DNA of 59,105 nt, from contig CAJUCC010000070.1 in the NCBI GenBank assembly GCA_910585205.1, positions 1 to 59,105 on the forward strand. Reading direction: 5' to 3'. The notes below the pieces were generated by a model. It saw only the letters and a list, made by a program, of their open reading frames with translations, did not search any database and was not told the origin of the DNA. A program made the position numbers and the translations under genes. Positions 41,896 through 50,083 of this stretch are shown piece after piece. Position 1 is the stretch's first letter; each line of letters starts with the position of its first letter. The DNA comes from an uncultured Lachnospiraceae bacterium. Lineage in GTDB: Bacteria > Bacillota > Clostridia > Lachnospirales > Lachnospiraceae.

Positions 41896-42483
41896 ATGAT
41901 GAGAGAAAAGACAAAGCAGGAAATCCGTTCCGGGATGGCTGCAAAAGAGATGACGCTGTGCGCGTTGTTTACGGTTTTGATTGCGGTGGGGGCGTTTATC
42001 AAAGTGCCGGTGCCGGTTGTCCCGTTTACGCTGCAATTTTTGTTTACCATGCTGGCGGGGCTTTTGCTGGGAGGAAGGATGGGCGCCTGCAGTGTGGCGG
42101 TCTATGCGCTGCTCGGGCTCGCGGGCCTGCCTGTGTTTGCCGAGGGCGGCGGCATTTATTACCTTTTGAAACCCAGCTTCGGGTATATTATCGGTTTTAT
42201 AATTGCCAGCTATGTCACCGGACGGCTCATGGAACGATTGGACAGACGGCTTACTTTCGCCAGGGTGCTTGCGGCAAATCTGGCGGGGCTGGCAATCGTA
42301 TACGGCGTGGGAATGCTGTACTATTACATACTCTGCAATTATGTGATTGCCTCGCCGATCGGCTTTGGTCCGCTGTTTCTGTACTGTTTTGTGCTGGCGG
42401 TGCCGGGTGACATTTGTCTGTGCTTTCTGGCTGCGGAACTGGCACGGCGGCTGAAACCCGCGCTGGGGCGGATGGGTTTATGA
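41896..42483 (+). CDS. bioY: BioY, biotin ECF transporter S component
   Basis: 195 residues with six helices. The family signature appears as VPVVPFTLQFLFTMLAGLLLG and YALLGLAGLPVFAEGGG, with YYLLKPSFGYIIGF. It binds biotin in the membrane and works with a shared EcfA/EcfT module or alone. Two ATG codons are adjacent at 41896 and 41899. The stop overlaps the bioD ATG in an ATGA arrangement. The upstream BirA-like site indicates biotin repression. Confidence 0.95.
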   Translation: MMREKTKQEIRSGMAAKEMTLCALFTVLIAVGAFIKVPVPVVPFTLQFLFTMLAGLLLGGRMGACSVAVYALLGLAGLPVFAEGGGIYYLLKPSFGYIIGFIIASYVTGRLMERLDRRLTFARVLAANLAGLAIVYGVGMLYYYILCNYVIASPIGFGPLFLYCFVLAVPGDICLCFLAAELARRLKPALGRMGL

Positions 42484-43202
42484 GCCGGGGGATCTTTATC
42501 ACGGGGACGGGCACGGATGTCGGCAAGACTTATGTGACCGGCCTGATTGTGAAAAAATTGCATGAAATGGGAAAACGAGCGGCATATTACAAGGCGGCCA
42601 TGAGCGGCAATGTAAGAGAGGATGACGGGAAACTATTGCCGGGAGATGCATTGCAGGTTAAGCGTACTGCGGGAATCGGTCAGGCAGTGGAGGAAATGTG
42701 CCCATATGTATATGAAGCGGCAGTATCGCCGCACCTCGCATCCCGCCTAGAAGGGGAACCGGTACGGCTGGATGTGGTAAAACAGGGGTTTGCGGCGTTA
42801 TTGGGGAGTTATGACTATATAACCGTGGAGGGGAGCGGCGGCATTGCCTGTCCGCTCCGCTTCGACACGGAAAAAATACTGCTCGGGGAGATGATCCGGA
42901 CGCTGGGACTGCCGTGTCTGATTGTGGCGGATGCCGGACTGGGGACAATCAATGCCGTTGTCCTGACGGCTGAATATATGGAACGCCGGGGGATTCCGGT
43001 GAAAGGAATTATACTGAACCGCTTTCATGCGGGCAATATCATGGAAGAAGACAATAAACGAATGTGCGAATATCTGACAGAGATTCCTGTTTTGGGCTGC
43101 ATCGAAGAGGGCTGCCGGGAACTGCCGGTGGAACAGGACACACTGCTGGGACTGTACGAGGAGATCGGGGAGGGGCTTGACGATGATCTGGTATCCGTAT
43201 GA
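42480..43202 (+). CDS. bioD: Dethiobiotin synthetase
   Basis: 240 residues. The P-loop is GTGTDVGKTYVTG at the N-terminus, and the lysine/substrate segments YKAAMSGN and VEGSGGIACPL are typical. It closes the ureido ring on 7,8-diaminopelargonic acid using ATP and CO2. The ATG at 42480 shares bases with the bioY stop, so translation is coupled. bioB is not in the window. Confidence 0.94.
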   Translation: MSRGIFITGTGTDVGKTYVTGLIVKKLHEMGKRAAYYKAAMSGNVREDDGKLLPGDALQVKRTAGIGQAVEEMCPYVYEAAVSPHLASRLEGEPVRLDVVKQGFAALLGSYDYITVEGSGGIACPLRFDTEKILLGEMIRTLGLPCLIVADAGLGTINAVVLTAEYMERRGIPVKGIILNRFHAGNIMEEDNKRMCEYLTEIPVLGCIEEGCRELPVEQDTLLGLYEEIGEGLDDDLVSV

Positions 43203-44472
43203 ACAGATGAAAACAATGAAAATACCGTATGAGATTGTGGATGCACAGGGCGTCTGGCTGTATACCCGGGAAGGCGGGATGATTGATTCCGTCTCGTCCT
43301 GGTGGAGTGTAATCCATGGCTATAAACATCCGGCGCTGACGAAGGCGATTGTGGAGCAGGCGCAGCGTTTTTCTCATGTGATGCTCGGCGGTCTGACGCA
43401 TGAGCCGGTACAAAAGCTGGCGCAGAAGCTGGCGGCGTGGCTCCCGGGGGATCTGGACTATTGCTTTTTCTCCGATTCGGGCAGTGTGGGGGTGGAGGTG
43501 GCGCTGAAAATGGCGCTGCAGTATTATGTCAACCGCGGCGAACTGCGGCGGACAAAGATTCTTGCTCTGACCCATGCGTACCATGGCGATACGTTTAAGA
43601 CGATGGAAGCGGGAGACGATGCGGATTATCACTTTATTTTGGATGTCTATGGGGAAAAGCAGGATGTAATCCATATCCCCGCGGAGATCCCGGCGCTGGA
43701 GGATGCGTTTTTACGGCATCATGCGCAGCTGAATTGTCTGATTGTGGAGCCGCTTCTGCAGGGAGCCGGCGGCATGCGGATGTACGATATTTCTTTTCTC
43801 GAACGGGCCCGGGAGCTGTGTTATGAGTATGGTGTGCTGCTGATTTTTGATGAGGTTGCCACAGGATTCGGGCGGACCGGGTACCGCTTTGTGGCGGATC
43901 GGGTACTGCCGGATATTATCGTTCTGGGCAAGGCGCTGACCGGCGGCTATATCGGCCATGCGGTGACGGTTGCAAGGCAGAATGTGTATGCGGGATTTTA
44001 TGATGACGATGCCGCGCACGCGTTGATGCATGGTCCCACTTTTATGGGAAATGCACTGGCATGCAGTGCGGCGCTGGCTTCGATTACCGTTTTTGAGACA
44101 GAGGGATATATGGAAAAGATTGCCCGCATTGCGGAGATTATCAAACGTGAGATGGAAGGATTCACCGATCCGCGTATCCGGGAAGTGCGGATGATGGGCG
44201 CCTGTATCTGTATCGAAGTGAACGAGGCGGAGACACTTGCCGGTTATCAGGAGTTTGCCCGTGCGCGGGGTGTATTTGCCCGCCCGTTTCTGCAGTATCT
44301 GTATGCCATGCCGCCGTATACGATCGGGGAAAAAGAACTGGTACGGGTTCTGGATACGATGAAGGCGTGGTTTCACCGTCCGCAGGCGGACGCAGACCGG
44401 CGCGGAGCACTCCCGGAAGCGGCTGTATTCGGCGCCGGCGTGCCCGGGGAATTACAGGCCCAGAATGGGTAA
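43183..44472 (+). CDS. bioA: Adenosylmethionine-8-amino-7-oxononanoate aminotransferase
   Basis: 429 residues from the ATG at 43183, which overlaps bioD by 20 bases; GGGGAGGGG lies upstream. The start MIWYPYEQMK and WWSVIHGYKHP are the BioA substrate signature. PLP contacts are SDSGSVGVEVALK, FDEVATGFGRTG and the Schiff-base lysine in LGKALTGGY. It uses SAM to aminate 7-keto-8-aminopelargonic acid. Its last 21 bases overlap the convergent HAD gene. Confidence 0.95.
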   Translation: MIWYPYEQMKTMKIPYEIVDAQGVWLYTREGGMIDSVSSWWSVIHGYKHPALTKAIVEQAQRFSHVMLGGLTHEPVQKLAQKLAAWLPGDLDYCFFSDSGSVGVEVALKMALQYYVNRGELRRTKILALTHAYHGDTFKTMEAGDDADYHFILDVYGEKQDVIHIPAEIPALEDAFLRHHAQLNCLIVEPLLQGAGGMRMYDISFLERARELCYEYGVLLIFDEVATGFGRTGYRFVADRVLPDIIVLGKALTGGYIGHAVTVARQNVYAGFYDDDAAHALMHGPTFMGNALACSAALASITVFETEGYMEKIARIAEIIKREMEGFTDPRIREVRMMGACICIEVNEAETLAGYQEFARARGVFARPFLQYLYAMPPYTIGEKELVRVLDTMKAWFHRPQADADRRGALPEAAVFGAGVPGELQAQNG

Positions 44473-45138
44473 AAGCTCCCAGAGGCTGCGGATGGTATGA
44501 TTGATCGGCAGATCATCCGGTGCGGGAGCGCCGCCGGGATTATACCAACAGCAGGCAATGCCTGCCCGGACGCCGCCCAGCATATCGCTTGTAAGGGAAT
44601 CGCCTACGATAAGGGTTTCCTGCTTTTGGAAGGCGGGTATCCGCTCCATGCACAGACGGAAGAACTCGGCAGAAGGCTTTTCAAATCCCAGTTCTTCCGA
44701 AATAAAGCATCCGTCCATAAGGTCTGCCAGACCGCTGCCCTGCAGTTTGTTTCGCTGGGTGGAAGCGACGCCGTTTGTTACGATATATTGTCTGTGCGAG
44801 GCGTGGAGCTTCCGGCAGAGCGTAAGGGAATCGTCCAGACAGTAGAAGACACTGCCCAGAAGCCTTTGATAGGTATCGCGAAACAACGCAATATCGACAC
44901 CGGAAATGCCGGCAGTCGCAAAGAAGTGTACAAAGCGCTGCGTGAGCAGTTCTTTTTTTGTGATTTCACCCCGTTCCAGACGATTCCAGAAAGCGCGGTT
45001 GATCTGCGAATACAGAGAGAGCAGGGTATCGTCGGGCGTCAGGCCCGCCTGCACCATACAGGTGTTGAACGCATATTTTTCCGATGCATTGAAATCCAGC
45101 AGCGTATTGTCCAGATCCCACAAAATAGTAGTATACAT
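44452..45138 (-). CDS. HAD-superfamily hydrolase, YjjG-like nucleotidase
   Basis: 228 residues from the ATG at 45138 behind GTATAAGGAGGCAATCC. Motif I is WDLDNTLLDF (the nucleophile and acid aspartates), motif II IVTNG, motif III lysine in GFEKPSAEFF, motif IV VGDSLTSD. The cap domain is the helical type. YjjG relatives dephosphorylate noncanonical pyrimidine nucleotides; that substrate is inferred from similarity in the motifs only. It converges on bioA with a 21-base overlap and no terminator. Confidence 0.88.
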   Translation of the reverse strand: MYTTILWDLDNTLLDFNASEKYAFNTCMVQAGLTPDDTLLSLYSQINRAFWNRLERGEITKKELLTQRFVHFFATAGISGVDIALFRDTYQRLLGSVFYCLDDSLTLCRKLHASHRQYIVTNGVASTQRNKLQGSGLADLMDGCFISEELGFEKPSAEFFRLCMERIPAFQKQETLIVGDSLTSDMLGGVRAGIACCWYNPGGAPAPDDLPINHTIRSLWELLPILGL

Positions 45139-45178
45139 GGATTGCCTCCTTATACGATAAACTGATCGAACTGTTATC

Positions 45179-45207
45179 ATTTTAGCAGGTCGGTGTGGGA
45201 TATACAA
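45179..45207 (-). promoter_or_regulatory. Promoter of the YjjG-like gene
   Basis: On the minus strand TTGTAT (45207-45202) and TAAAAT (45184-45179), 17 bases apart. Confidence 0.65.
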
Positions 45208-45231
45208 GGGAAGATCGCGTTCTGCCCTGAT

Positions 45232-45260
45232 TTGACATCCGCACACCGCTATTGTATGCT
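45232..45260 (+). promoter_or_regulatory. Promoter of the second HAD gene
   Basis: TTGACA (45232-45237) and TATGCT (45255-45260), 17 bases apart; divergent from the promoter at 45179. Confidence 0.7.
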
Positions 45261-45308
45261 TATGAAAACCAATCCGGTGCATAAAATCAAAAAGAAAGGG
45301 CATACAAA

Positions 45309-45911
45309 ATGATAAAGAATATTGTATTTGATATTGGCAATGTACTGACATACTATACATGGGAGAAACATCTCCGCAGCTTTGGGTTTCCGGAGGAAAT
45401 ATACGAACGGGTCGTAAACGCGACGGTAAAGAATCCCGCCTGGAATGAATTTGACCGGGGTGTGCTGAGCGATGAGGAAGTGACGGCGCTGCTGATTCAA
45501 AATGACCCGGGTGTGGAACGGGAAATCCGCAGGATGATGGAAAATGTAAGCGGACTGGTGACGAAAGCGGATTATGCGATACCATGGCTTACGGAACTGA
45601 AAGATAAGGGCTATCATGTCTATTATCTGTCCAATTTTTCCTATAAAGCGCGCAGAGAGTGCCGGGATGCGCTGGACTTTATCCCGTATATGGACGGCGG
45701 CATCCTTTCCTGTGAGGAAAAGCTGGTAAAGCCGCAGCCGGAGATATACAGACGCCTGACGGAAAAATGCGGACTGCAGGCGCAGGCATGTGTCTTTCTC
45801 GATGATATGCCGGTCAATGTGCAGGCGGCCAGAGACGAAGGCATGCAGGGGATTGTATTTACGACAAAGGAGGCAGCCGTCAGAGAACTGGCCGCTTTGG
45901 GTGTGAAATAA
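45309..45911 (+). CDS. HAD-superfamily hydrolase, YihX-like
   Basis: 200 residues. Motif I is FDIGNVLTYY, in which the second aspartate is replaced by Asn, as in the YihX/epoxide-hydrolase-like subgroup. Motif II is LSNFS, motif III lysine is in LVKPQPEIYRRL and motif IV is FLDDMPVNVQAA. It probably acts on a sugar phosphate such as glucose-1-phosphate, by analogy. The ATG follows AAAGAAAGGGCATACAAA. Confidence 0.88.
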   Translation: MIKNIVFDIGNVLTYYTWEKHLRSFGFPEEIYERVVNATVKNPAWNEFDRGVLSDEEVTALLIQNDPGVEREIRRMMENVSGLVTKADYAIPWLTELKDKGYHVYYLSNFSYKARRECRDALDFIPYMDGGILSCEEKLVKPQPEIYRRLTEKCGLQAQACVFLDDMPVNVQAARDEGMQGIVFTTKEAAVRELAALGVK

Positions 45912-45921
45912 AGATTTCATA

Positions 45922-45982
45922 ACATTTCAGACATTTTTTGTGACATTTCTGCAAAATATCCTGCGAATGATACCGATATAAT
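45922..45982 (+). promoter_or_regulatory. AgrA/LytTR-like direct repeats and weak promoter
   Basis: ACATTTCAG (45922-45930) and ACATTTCTG (45943-45951) are direct repeats with a 12-base spacer, the architecture bound by LytTR regulators such as AgrA. A third partial copy, ACATTTT, lies between them at 45931. TATAAT is at 45977-45982 but the -35 region is poor, as expected for an activator-dependent promoter. Confidence 0.6.
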
Positions 45983-46087
45983 ACTATAAGGCGCGGCGGG
46001 ACCTTATACCGGGACCTTAATTATTGTATATCATACGATACGGCGGCAGTACGCGGCCGCATCGAACTGCGGGGTGAGGCTTTGGAA

Positions 46088-46804
46088 ATGGCATTGGAGA
46101 TCGCAGTCTGTGACGAGGCGAGAGCGGTTCGGGAGCAGATTGACAGACTGATCAGACAGCAGAATGCAGGCGCAGTGGTGACGCTCTATGAAACGGGCGA
46201 AGAACTGCTTGCATCGGGGAAGCGTTATGACATGGTTTTTCTGGATATTCGGATGGCGGGGCGTAACGGGCTGGAGACGGCCGCGGCGCTGCGGCGTCAG
46301 TGGGATGATATTACGCTGATTTTTGTGACGGGACTGAAGGAATACGTATTTGATGCCTTTGACGTGGGGGCATTCCACTATCTGCTGAAACCGGTTTCGG
46401 AAGAAAAGTTTGCCGAGGTTTTCGTGAGGGCGGCAGAAAAGACGGCCGGAAAGCGGAGGCAGGCTTCGTTTTTAATCAGAAGCAGAAACCGGAATATTAT
46501 CATACCCAAGAGCCGGATTCTCTATGTGGAGAGCCGGATGCGGAAAGCGGAAATTCACACATGCCGGGAAACCTACGAAATCTATGCGACAATGAACGCG
46601 CTCGGCAAGGAACTGGGCGGGGACTTTTATCGCTGCCACAGAAGTTATCTCGTCAATCTGGGACATGTGGCGGAGTTTACGGCTGACAGCATTATTCTGA
46701 CGGATGGAACCGCCGTATTTTTGTCACGGGAAAAGTACAATGCCTTTGAAAAGAGATATGTACAATATCTGCAAAACGGCGGAATGACCTATGTAAAGGC
46801 ATGA
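46088..46804 (+). CDS. LytTR-family response regulator, orphan
   Basis: 238 residues from the ATG at 46088; a TTG 6 bases before it is less likely. The receiver has the acidic pocket CDEA near residue 8, the phospho-acceptor in VFLDIRMAG and the lysine in LLKPVSEEKF. The C-terminal LytTR DNA-binding domain covers about 130-230 with ILYVESRMRKAEIHT and FYRCHRSYLVNL. No histidine kinase is encoded nearby, so its partner is elsewhere. The direct repeats upstream suggest it activates itself. Confidence 0.9.
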   Translation: MALEIAVCDEARAVREQIDRLIRQQNAGAVVTLYETGEELLASGKRYDMVFLDIRMAGRNGLETAAALRRQWDDITLIFVTGLKEYVFDAFDVGAFHYLLKPVSEEKFAEVFVRAAEKTAGKRRQASFLIRSRNRNIIIPKSRILYVESRMRKAEIHTCRETYEIYATMNALGKELGGDFYRCHRSYLVNLGHVAEFTADSIILTDGTAVFLSREKYNAFEKRYVQYLQNGGMTYVKA

Positions 46805-46862
46805 TGTACGACCTGTTCCCTGTGAAAGCCGGACTGATTTGGACATAATTTACAAAAAAGAC

Positions 46863-46890
46863 TTGTACTTTTTTGCCAGTATGGTACAGT
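46863..46890 (+). promoter_or_regulatory. Putative promoter of nagB
   Basis: TTGTAC (46863-46868) and TACAGT (46885-46890), 16 bases apart. The ribosome binding site GGATAGGAGGATAAC follows. Confidence 0.55.
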
Positions 46891-46927
46891 AGTAACAGGG
46901 ACATGGTAATGGATAGGAGGATAACAT

Positions 46928-47662
46928 ATGCGGATTATCAAAACGACAGATTATGAGAACATGAGCCGTATGGCGGCAAACATCATTTCTGCCCAGGTGA
47001 TTCTGAAGCCTGACTGTGTACTGGGACTTGCGACCGGTTCCACACCGATCGGCACGTACAAGGAACTTGTACGCCGGTATGACAGGGGTGATTTGGATTT
47101 TTCGGGGGTTACGAGCATTAACCTGGACGAGTACAAAGGACTTGCACCGGAAAATGACCAGAGCTATCGTTATTTCATGAATGAGCATCTTTTCAGCCAT
47201 GTAAACATCAGACCGGAAAAAACATATGTCCCTGACGGTCTGGAAGCGGACGGCGAGAAAGCATGCGCATCTTATAATGAGATTATCAGACAGTCAGGCG
47301 GCATCGACCTGCAGCTTCTCGGTCTGGGGCATAACGGACATATTGGCTTTAATGAGCCGGCAGATGCTTTTGACAAAGAGACACATTGTGTTGACCTGAC
47401 GCAGAGCACAATAGATGCCAATGCCCGTTTCTTTGCCTCGATGGATGAAGTGCCGAAACAGGCGTATACGATGGGGATCGGAACGATTATGCGGGCAGGC
47501 AAAATACTGGTGGTGGTGAGCGGAGCGGATAAGGCACAGATCGTGAAGGATGCGTTCTTTGGTCCTGTGACACCGCAGGTTCCCGCTTCCATTCTGCAGT
47601 TCCACCGCGATGTGACGCTGGTGGGAGATGAGGCGGCTTTGTCCCTGATTCCACAGAAATAA
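46928..47662 (+). CDS. nagB: Glucosamine-6-phosphate deaminase
   Basis: 244 residues. It converts glucosamine-6-phosphate to fructose-6-phosphate and ammonia in amino-sugar use. The substrate loop is LATGSTPIGTYKEL, the catalytic aspartate lies in INLDEYKGL, and the histidine motif is GLGHNGHIGFNEPA. MRIIKTTDYENMSR is the family start. nagA is not adjacent. GATAGGAGGATAACAT precedes the ATG. Confidence 0.95.
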   Translation: MRIIKTTDYENMSRMAANIISAQVILKPDCVLGLATGSTPIGTYKELVRRYDRGDLDFSGVTSINLDEYKGLAPENDQSYRYFMNEHLFSHVNIRPEKTYVPDGLEADGEKACASYNEIIRQSGGIDLQLLGLGHNGHIGFNEPADAFDKETHCVDLTQSTIDANARFFASMDEVPKQAYTMGIGTIMRAGKILVVVSGADKAQIVKDAFFGPVTPQVPASILQFHRDVTLVGDEAALSLIPQK

Positions 47663-47708
47663 TGTATTTGCACAGTGCAGACTGAAAAGAGGCCGGATTT
47701 ATCGGCAG

Positions 47709-47753
47709 TAAAAAACCCGGGATTCCGTCAGACAGGAAACACCGGGTTTTTTA
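47709..47753. terminator. Bidirectional terminator after nagB
   Basis: AAAAAACCCGG pairs with CCGGGTTTTTT; the T run on each strand serves nagB and the convergent SEC-C gene. Confidence 0.8.
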
Positions 47754-47774
47754 TAACGGGATATATCTGCGTGC

Positions 47775-48281
47775 TCAGACGTTTCTGCCGCAGCATTTTT
47801 TGTATTTTTTGCCGCTGCCGCAGGGACAGGGATCGTTGGGATAAATCTTGGCGTCTTTCACGATGGTGGTGGAGGATTTCTGTTCTTTGTACAGCGCTTT
47901 GCGTTTGTCCTCATCAAAAATTGCGTTCCATTCTTCCAGTCCGTATAACCAGTCGGCGCCGGCGCCCACCATATTTTTGTAGAGAAGTTCCAGATCGAAT
48001 CCCAGGTTTACGTTTGTGTCCTCGTCCATCTCTTCGATCGGATTGGCTTCTTTCAGACTGTCGTTAATGCCGTCCAGAAAGCCCGTCATGGTCATAAGAT
48101 CGACCTGATATTTTTCGGCCAGTTCTCTGACGGTTCCCGTTACCACTTCGTCGGGCGTTTTCAGAAGCTGCGCATAAATATCTTTCTCTTTCCGAAAATA
48201 GTCGGCCCACAATCTCTGCAGATCGCCCTTGTTTGCTTTTTCGTCGTACGCTTTGTCTCTCCACTGCTGTAACAATGCCAT
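47775..48281 (-). CDS. SEC-C zinc-motif protein
   Basis: 168 residues from the ATG at 48281 behind AAAGGGGAAATTAAC. The body (1-145) is acidic and helical, starting MALLQQWRDKAYDEKANK. The C-terminus NDPCPCGSGKKYKKCCGRN is the SEC-C motif, a Cys-rich zinc ligand also found at the end of SecA, where it binds SecB or ribosomes. The body is not SecA. The function is unknown; metal binding is secure by motif. Confidence 0.88.
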   Translation of the reverse strand: MALLQQWRDKAYDEKANKGDLQRLWADYFRKEKDIYAQLLKTPDEVVTGTVRELAEKYQVDLMTMTGFLDGINDSLKEANPIEEMDEDTNVNLGFDLELLYKNMVGAGADWLYGLEEWNAIFDEDKRKALYKEQKSSTTIVKDAKIYPNDPCPCGSGKKYKKCCGRNV

Positions 48282-48351
48282 GTTAATTTCCCCTTTATAC
48301 CAGTATGATTTGTTTTTTACTTTACGTCTGCCGGACGGCTGAACTGTGACT

Positions 48352-48380
48352 ATTATATAACAAAACGGGATGGCTGTCCA
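48352..48380 (-). promoter_or_regulatory. Promoter of the SEC-C gene
   Basis: On the minus strand TGGACA (48380-48375) and TATAAT (48357-48352), 17 bases apart. Confidence 0.7.
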
Positions 48381-48419
48381 TATAGGGGAGCAGAGACAAA
48401 CTTTAAATTTTTTTAAAGA

Positions 48420-48448
48420 TTGAAATTTTTTAAAAAATATTGTATAGC
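48420..48448 (+). promoter_or_regulatory. Promoter of the putative small RNA
   Basis: TTGAAA (48420-48425) and TATAGC (48443-48448), 17 bases apart, with A/T-rich spacer. Predicted transcript start near 48455. Confidence 0.5.
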
Positions 48449-48454
48449 AAATAA

Positions 48455-48585
48455 AATACAGGGTCATACTATGATTAATCAAATGGACCCCCTCCTTTGA
48501 TTAAACTTTTACAAAAGATACAAAATACTTATCCTCCCCTAAAAAGGCTCCCGGGGCTGCCGGATCGCAGTCCCGGGGGTTTTTG
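48455..48585 (+). ncRNA. Candidate small RNA with C-rich anti-Shine-Dalgarno loop
   Basis: A hairpin with exact 9-base arms TTAATCAAA (48475-48483) and TTTGATTAA (48496-48504) exposes the loop TGGACCCCCTCC. With the adjoining TTTG this is complementary to a CAAAGGAGGGGGT ribosome binding site. A second single-stranded C-rich segment, ATCCTCCCCT, lies at 48531-48540, followed by a strong intrinsic terminator. No open frame with a ribosome binding site is present. C-rich anti-Shine-Dalgarno motifs characterise several Firmicute trans-acting small RNAs. Expression is not shown. Confidence 0.6.
48548..48584 (+). terminator. Terminator of the putative small RNA
   Basis: CTCCCGGGGCTGC pairs with GCAGTCCCGGGGG (two G-U) around CGGATC, followed by TTTTT. 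Confidence 0.85.
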
Positions 48586-48702
48586 TTTGTGCCGCATCCG
48601 GGAGAACCGGAAAGATGTGGAGCCTTCAAAGCGGCATCAGCCGTATAATACAGAAGAAATTGCGGGATAATATAAACACTTATCAAGTAAAGGAGAATGG
48701 TT

Positions 48703-49017
48703 ATGGCGCAATTAGATTGTGGTGTGGAAAACTGTGTATATAACAAATGCAAAAGCTGCTGTAAGGGTGATATTACGGTAGGAGGGAAACATGCGGAAAC
48801 CCGGAGTGACACATGCTGTGAGAGCTTTTCGGGAAAGCGGGGCGACTCTTACATGAGCGCACTGGAGCATCCGTGCAGAACGATCAGCATCGACTGTGAA
48901 GCCTGTGACTGCATGTATAACGAAAATTACAAATGCCATGCGGAACACGTGGATATTGCGGGAAACGGCGCCTGTGAATGCGGCCAGACAACCTGTAAGA
49001 CATTTCGCAAGGCATAA
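48703..49017 (+). CDS. DUF1540 tandem cysteine-rich protein
   Basis: 104 residues from the ATG at 48703 behind AAAGGAGAATGGTT; the ATG at 48697 lies inside that site. Two DUF1540 repeats are seen: DCGVENCVYNKCKSCCKGDI with TCCESF, and DCEACDCMYNENYKCHAEHV with TCKTF. Each has the six-cysteine metal-binding layout. These proteins are small, cytoplasmic and frequent in spore-forming Clostridia, with no established function. Confidence 0.88.
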   Translation: MAQLDCGVENCVYNKCKSCCKGDITVGGKHAETRSDTCCESFSGKRGDSYMSALEHPCRTISIDCEACDCMYNENYKCHAEHVDIAGNGACECGQTTCKTFRKA

Positions 49018-49054
49018 CGACGAAAGCGGCAGAGCGCAAAGCGGCCGGGAATGC

Positions 49055-49092
49055 AAAAACCCCTGTTTGGACCGACAGACAGGGGCTTTTTT
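49055..49092 (+). terminator. Terminator after the DUF1540 gene
   Basis: CCCCTGT pairs with ACAGGGG, A run before and six T after. Confidence 0.8.
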
Positions 49093-49106
49093 ATGAGAAA
49101 AAAGAT

Positions 49107-49135
49107 TTGACAGACACAAAAGGCTGTGTTATTCT
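49107..49135 (+). promoter_or_regulatory. Promoter of the infC operon
   Basis: TTGACA (49107-49112) and TATTCT (49130-49135), 17 bases apart. Confidence 0.75.
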
Positions 49136-49141
49136 ATAGCA

Positions 49142-49283
49142 GTATGATACAGAACAATCAAGCAGAGTATCCACTCTCACCCTGCGGCAATCAGGCTTCA
49201 GGTGTCCGGCGTTCTGACGCATGCCGCGGTGACAACAGTGCATGTTCGGATTTTCAGTGGATAGTTATGCTATCCACTTTTTT
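49142..49283 (+). ncRNA. Ribosomal protein L20-type leader with attenuator
   Basis: The leader ends in the terminator AGTGGATAG / CTATCCACT (49256-49278) plus TTTTT. An upstream segment TATCCACT (49168-49175) is exactly complementary to AGTGGATA (49256-49263), so it can form an antiterminator that excludes the terminator. In Firmicutes L20 binds this leader and represses infC-rpmI-rplT; assignment here rests on position and the alternative pairing. Confidence 0.7.
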
Positions 49284-49298
49284 GCATAGGGGGTAAAA

Positions 49299-49808
49299 AT
49301 TATTAGCGATTTAATGATTAACGAACAGATTAGAGACAGGGAAGTACGTGTCATTGGCCAGGACGGGGAACAGCTTGGGATCATGTCTTCCAGAGAGGCT
49401 ATGCGGATTGCCGAGGAAGCGGGGCTGGATCTTGTTAAGATCGCACCGACAGCGAAGCCGCCGGTATGTAAAATCGTGGATTATGGTAAGTTCCGGTACG
49501 AACAGACCAGAAAAGAGAAAGAAGCAAAGAAAAAACAGAGAATCATCGATGTAAAGGAGATTCGTCTCTCTCCCAATATTGATACCAATGATCTGAACAC
49601 CAAAGTAAACGCTGCCAGGAAATTTCTGTCCAAGGGCGATAAGGTCAAGGTGACACTGCGCTTTCGGGGGCGGGAGATGGCACATATGGCAAACAGCAAG
49701 CATATTCTGGATGATGTGGCGCAGCAGCTCTCCGACGTAGCCGTTGTGGAGAAAGCGCCGAAGGTGGAAGGCCGGAGCATGACGATGTTTTTAACTGAGA
49801 AGCGTTAA
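49299..49808 (+). CDS. infC: Translation initiation factor IF-3, AUU start
   Basis: 169 residues if read from the AUU at 49299, or 168 from the AUU at 49302. Family proteins begin just before MINEQIRDREVRVIG, and AGGGGGT at 49288-49294 is 4-8 bases from the AUU codons but 19 from the ATG at 49314. AUU starts are the rule for infC because IF-3 itself rejects them, giving autocontrol. The N and C domains are complete: DYGKFRYEQTRKEKE and IRLSPNIDTNDLNTK, then KVKVTLRFRGREMAH. Confidence 0.93.
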   Translation: MISDLMINEQIRDREVRVIGQDGEQLGIMSSREAMRIAEEAGLDLVKIAPTAKPPVCKIVDYGKFRYEQTRKEKEAKKKQRIIDVKEIRLSPNIDTNDLNTKVNAARKFLSKGDKVKVTLRFRGREMAHMANSKHILDDVAQQLSDVAVVEKAPKVEGRSMTMFLTEKR

Positions 49809-49864
49809 TTCGTACAGTTAAAATAGAGATTGACTACAGATTGATTGATAGGAGGAATGTAGCG

Positions 49865-50062
49865 ATGCCAAAAATGAAGACAAGCAGAGCAGCAGCAAAA
49901 CGGTTTAAAGTAACGGGAACAGGAAAATTAAAAAGAGCCAAAGCGTATAAGAGCCATATCTTAACAAAAAAATCTACCAAGAGGAAAAGAAATCTCAGAA
50001 AACCGACAATGACGGATGCAACCAATGTTAAGAATATGAAGAAGATTTTACCGTATTTATAA
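49865..50062 (+). CDS. rpmI: 50S ribosomal protein L35
   Basis: 65 residues, very basic. MPKMKTSRAAAKRFKVTGTGK is the family start and MKKILPYL the end. The ATG follows AGGAGGAATGTAGCG; a longer frame from 49841 is not native. Between infC and rplT as in most bacteria. Confidence 0.97.
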   Translation: MPKMKTSRAAAKRFKVTGTGKLKRAKAYKSHILTKKSTKRKRNLRKPTMTDATNVKNMKKILPYL

Positions 50063-50083
50063 GTCGATGGGAGGGCATAAGAC

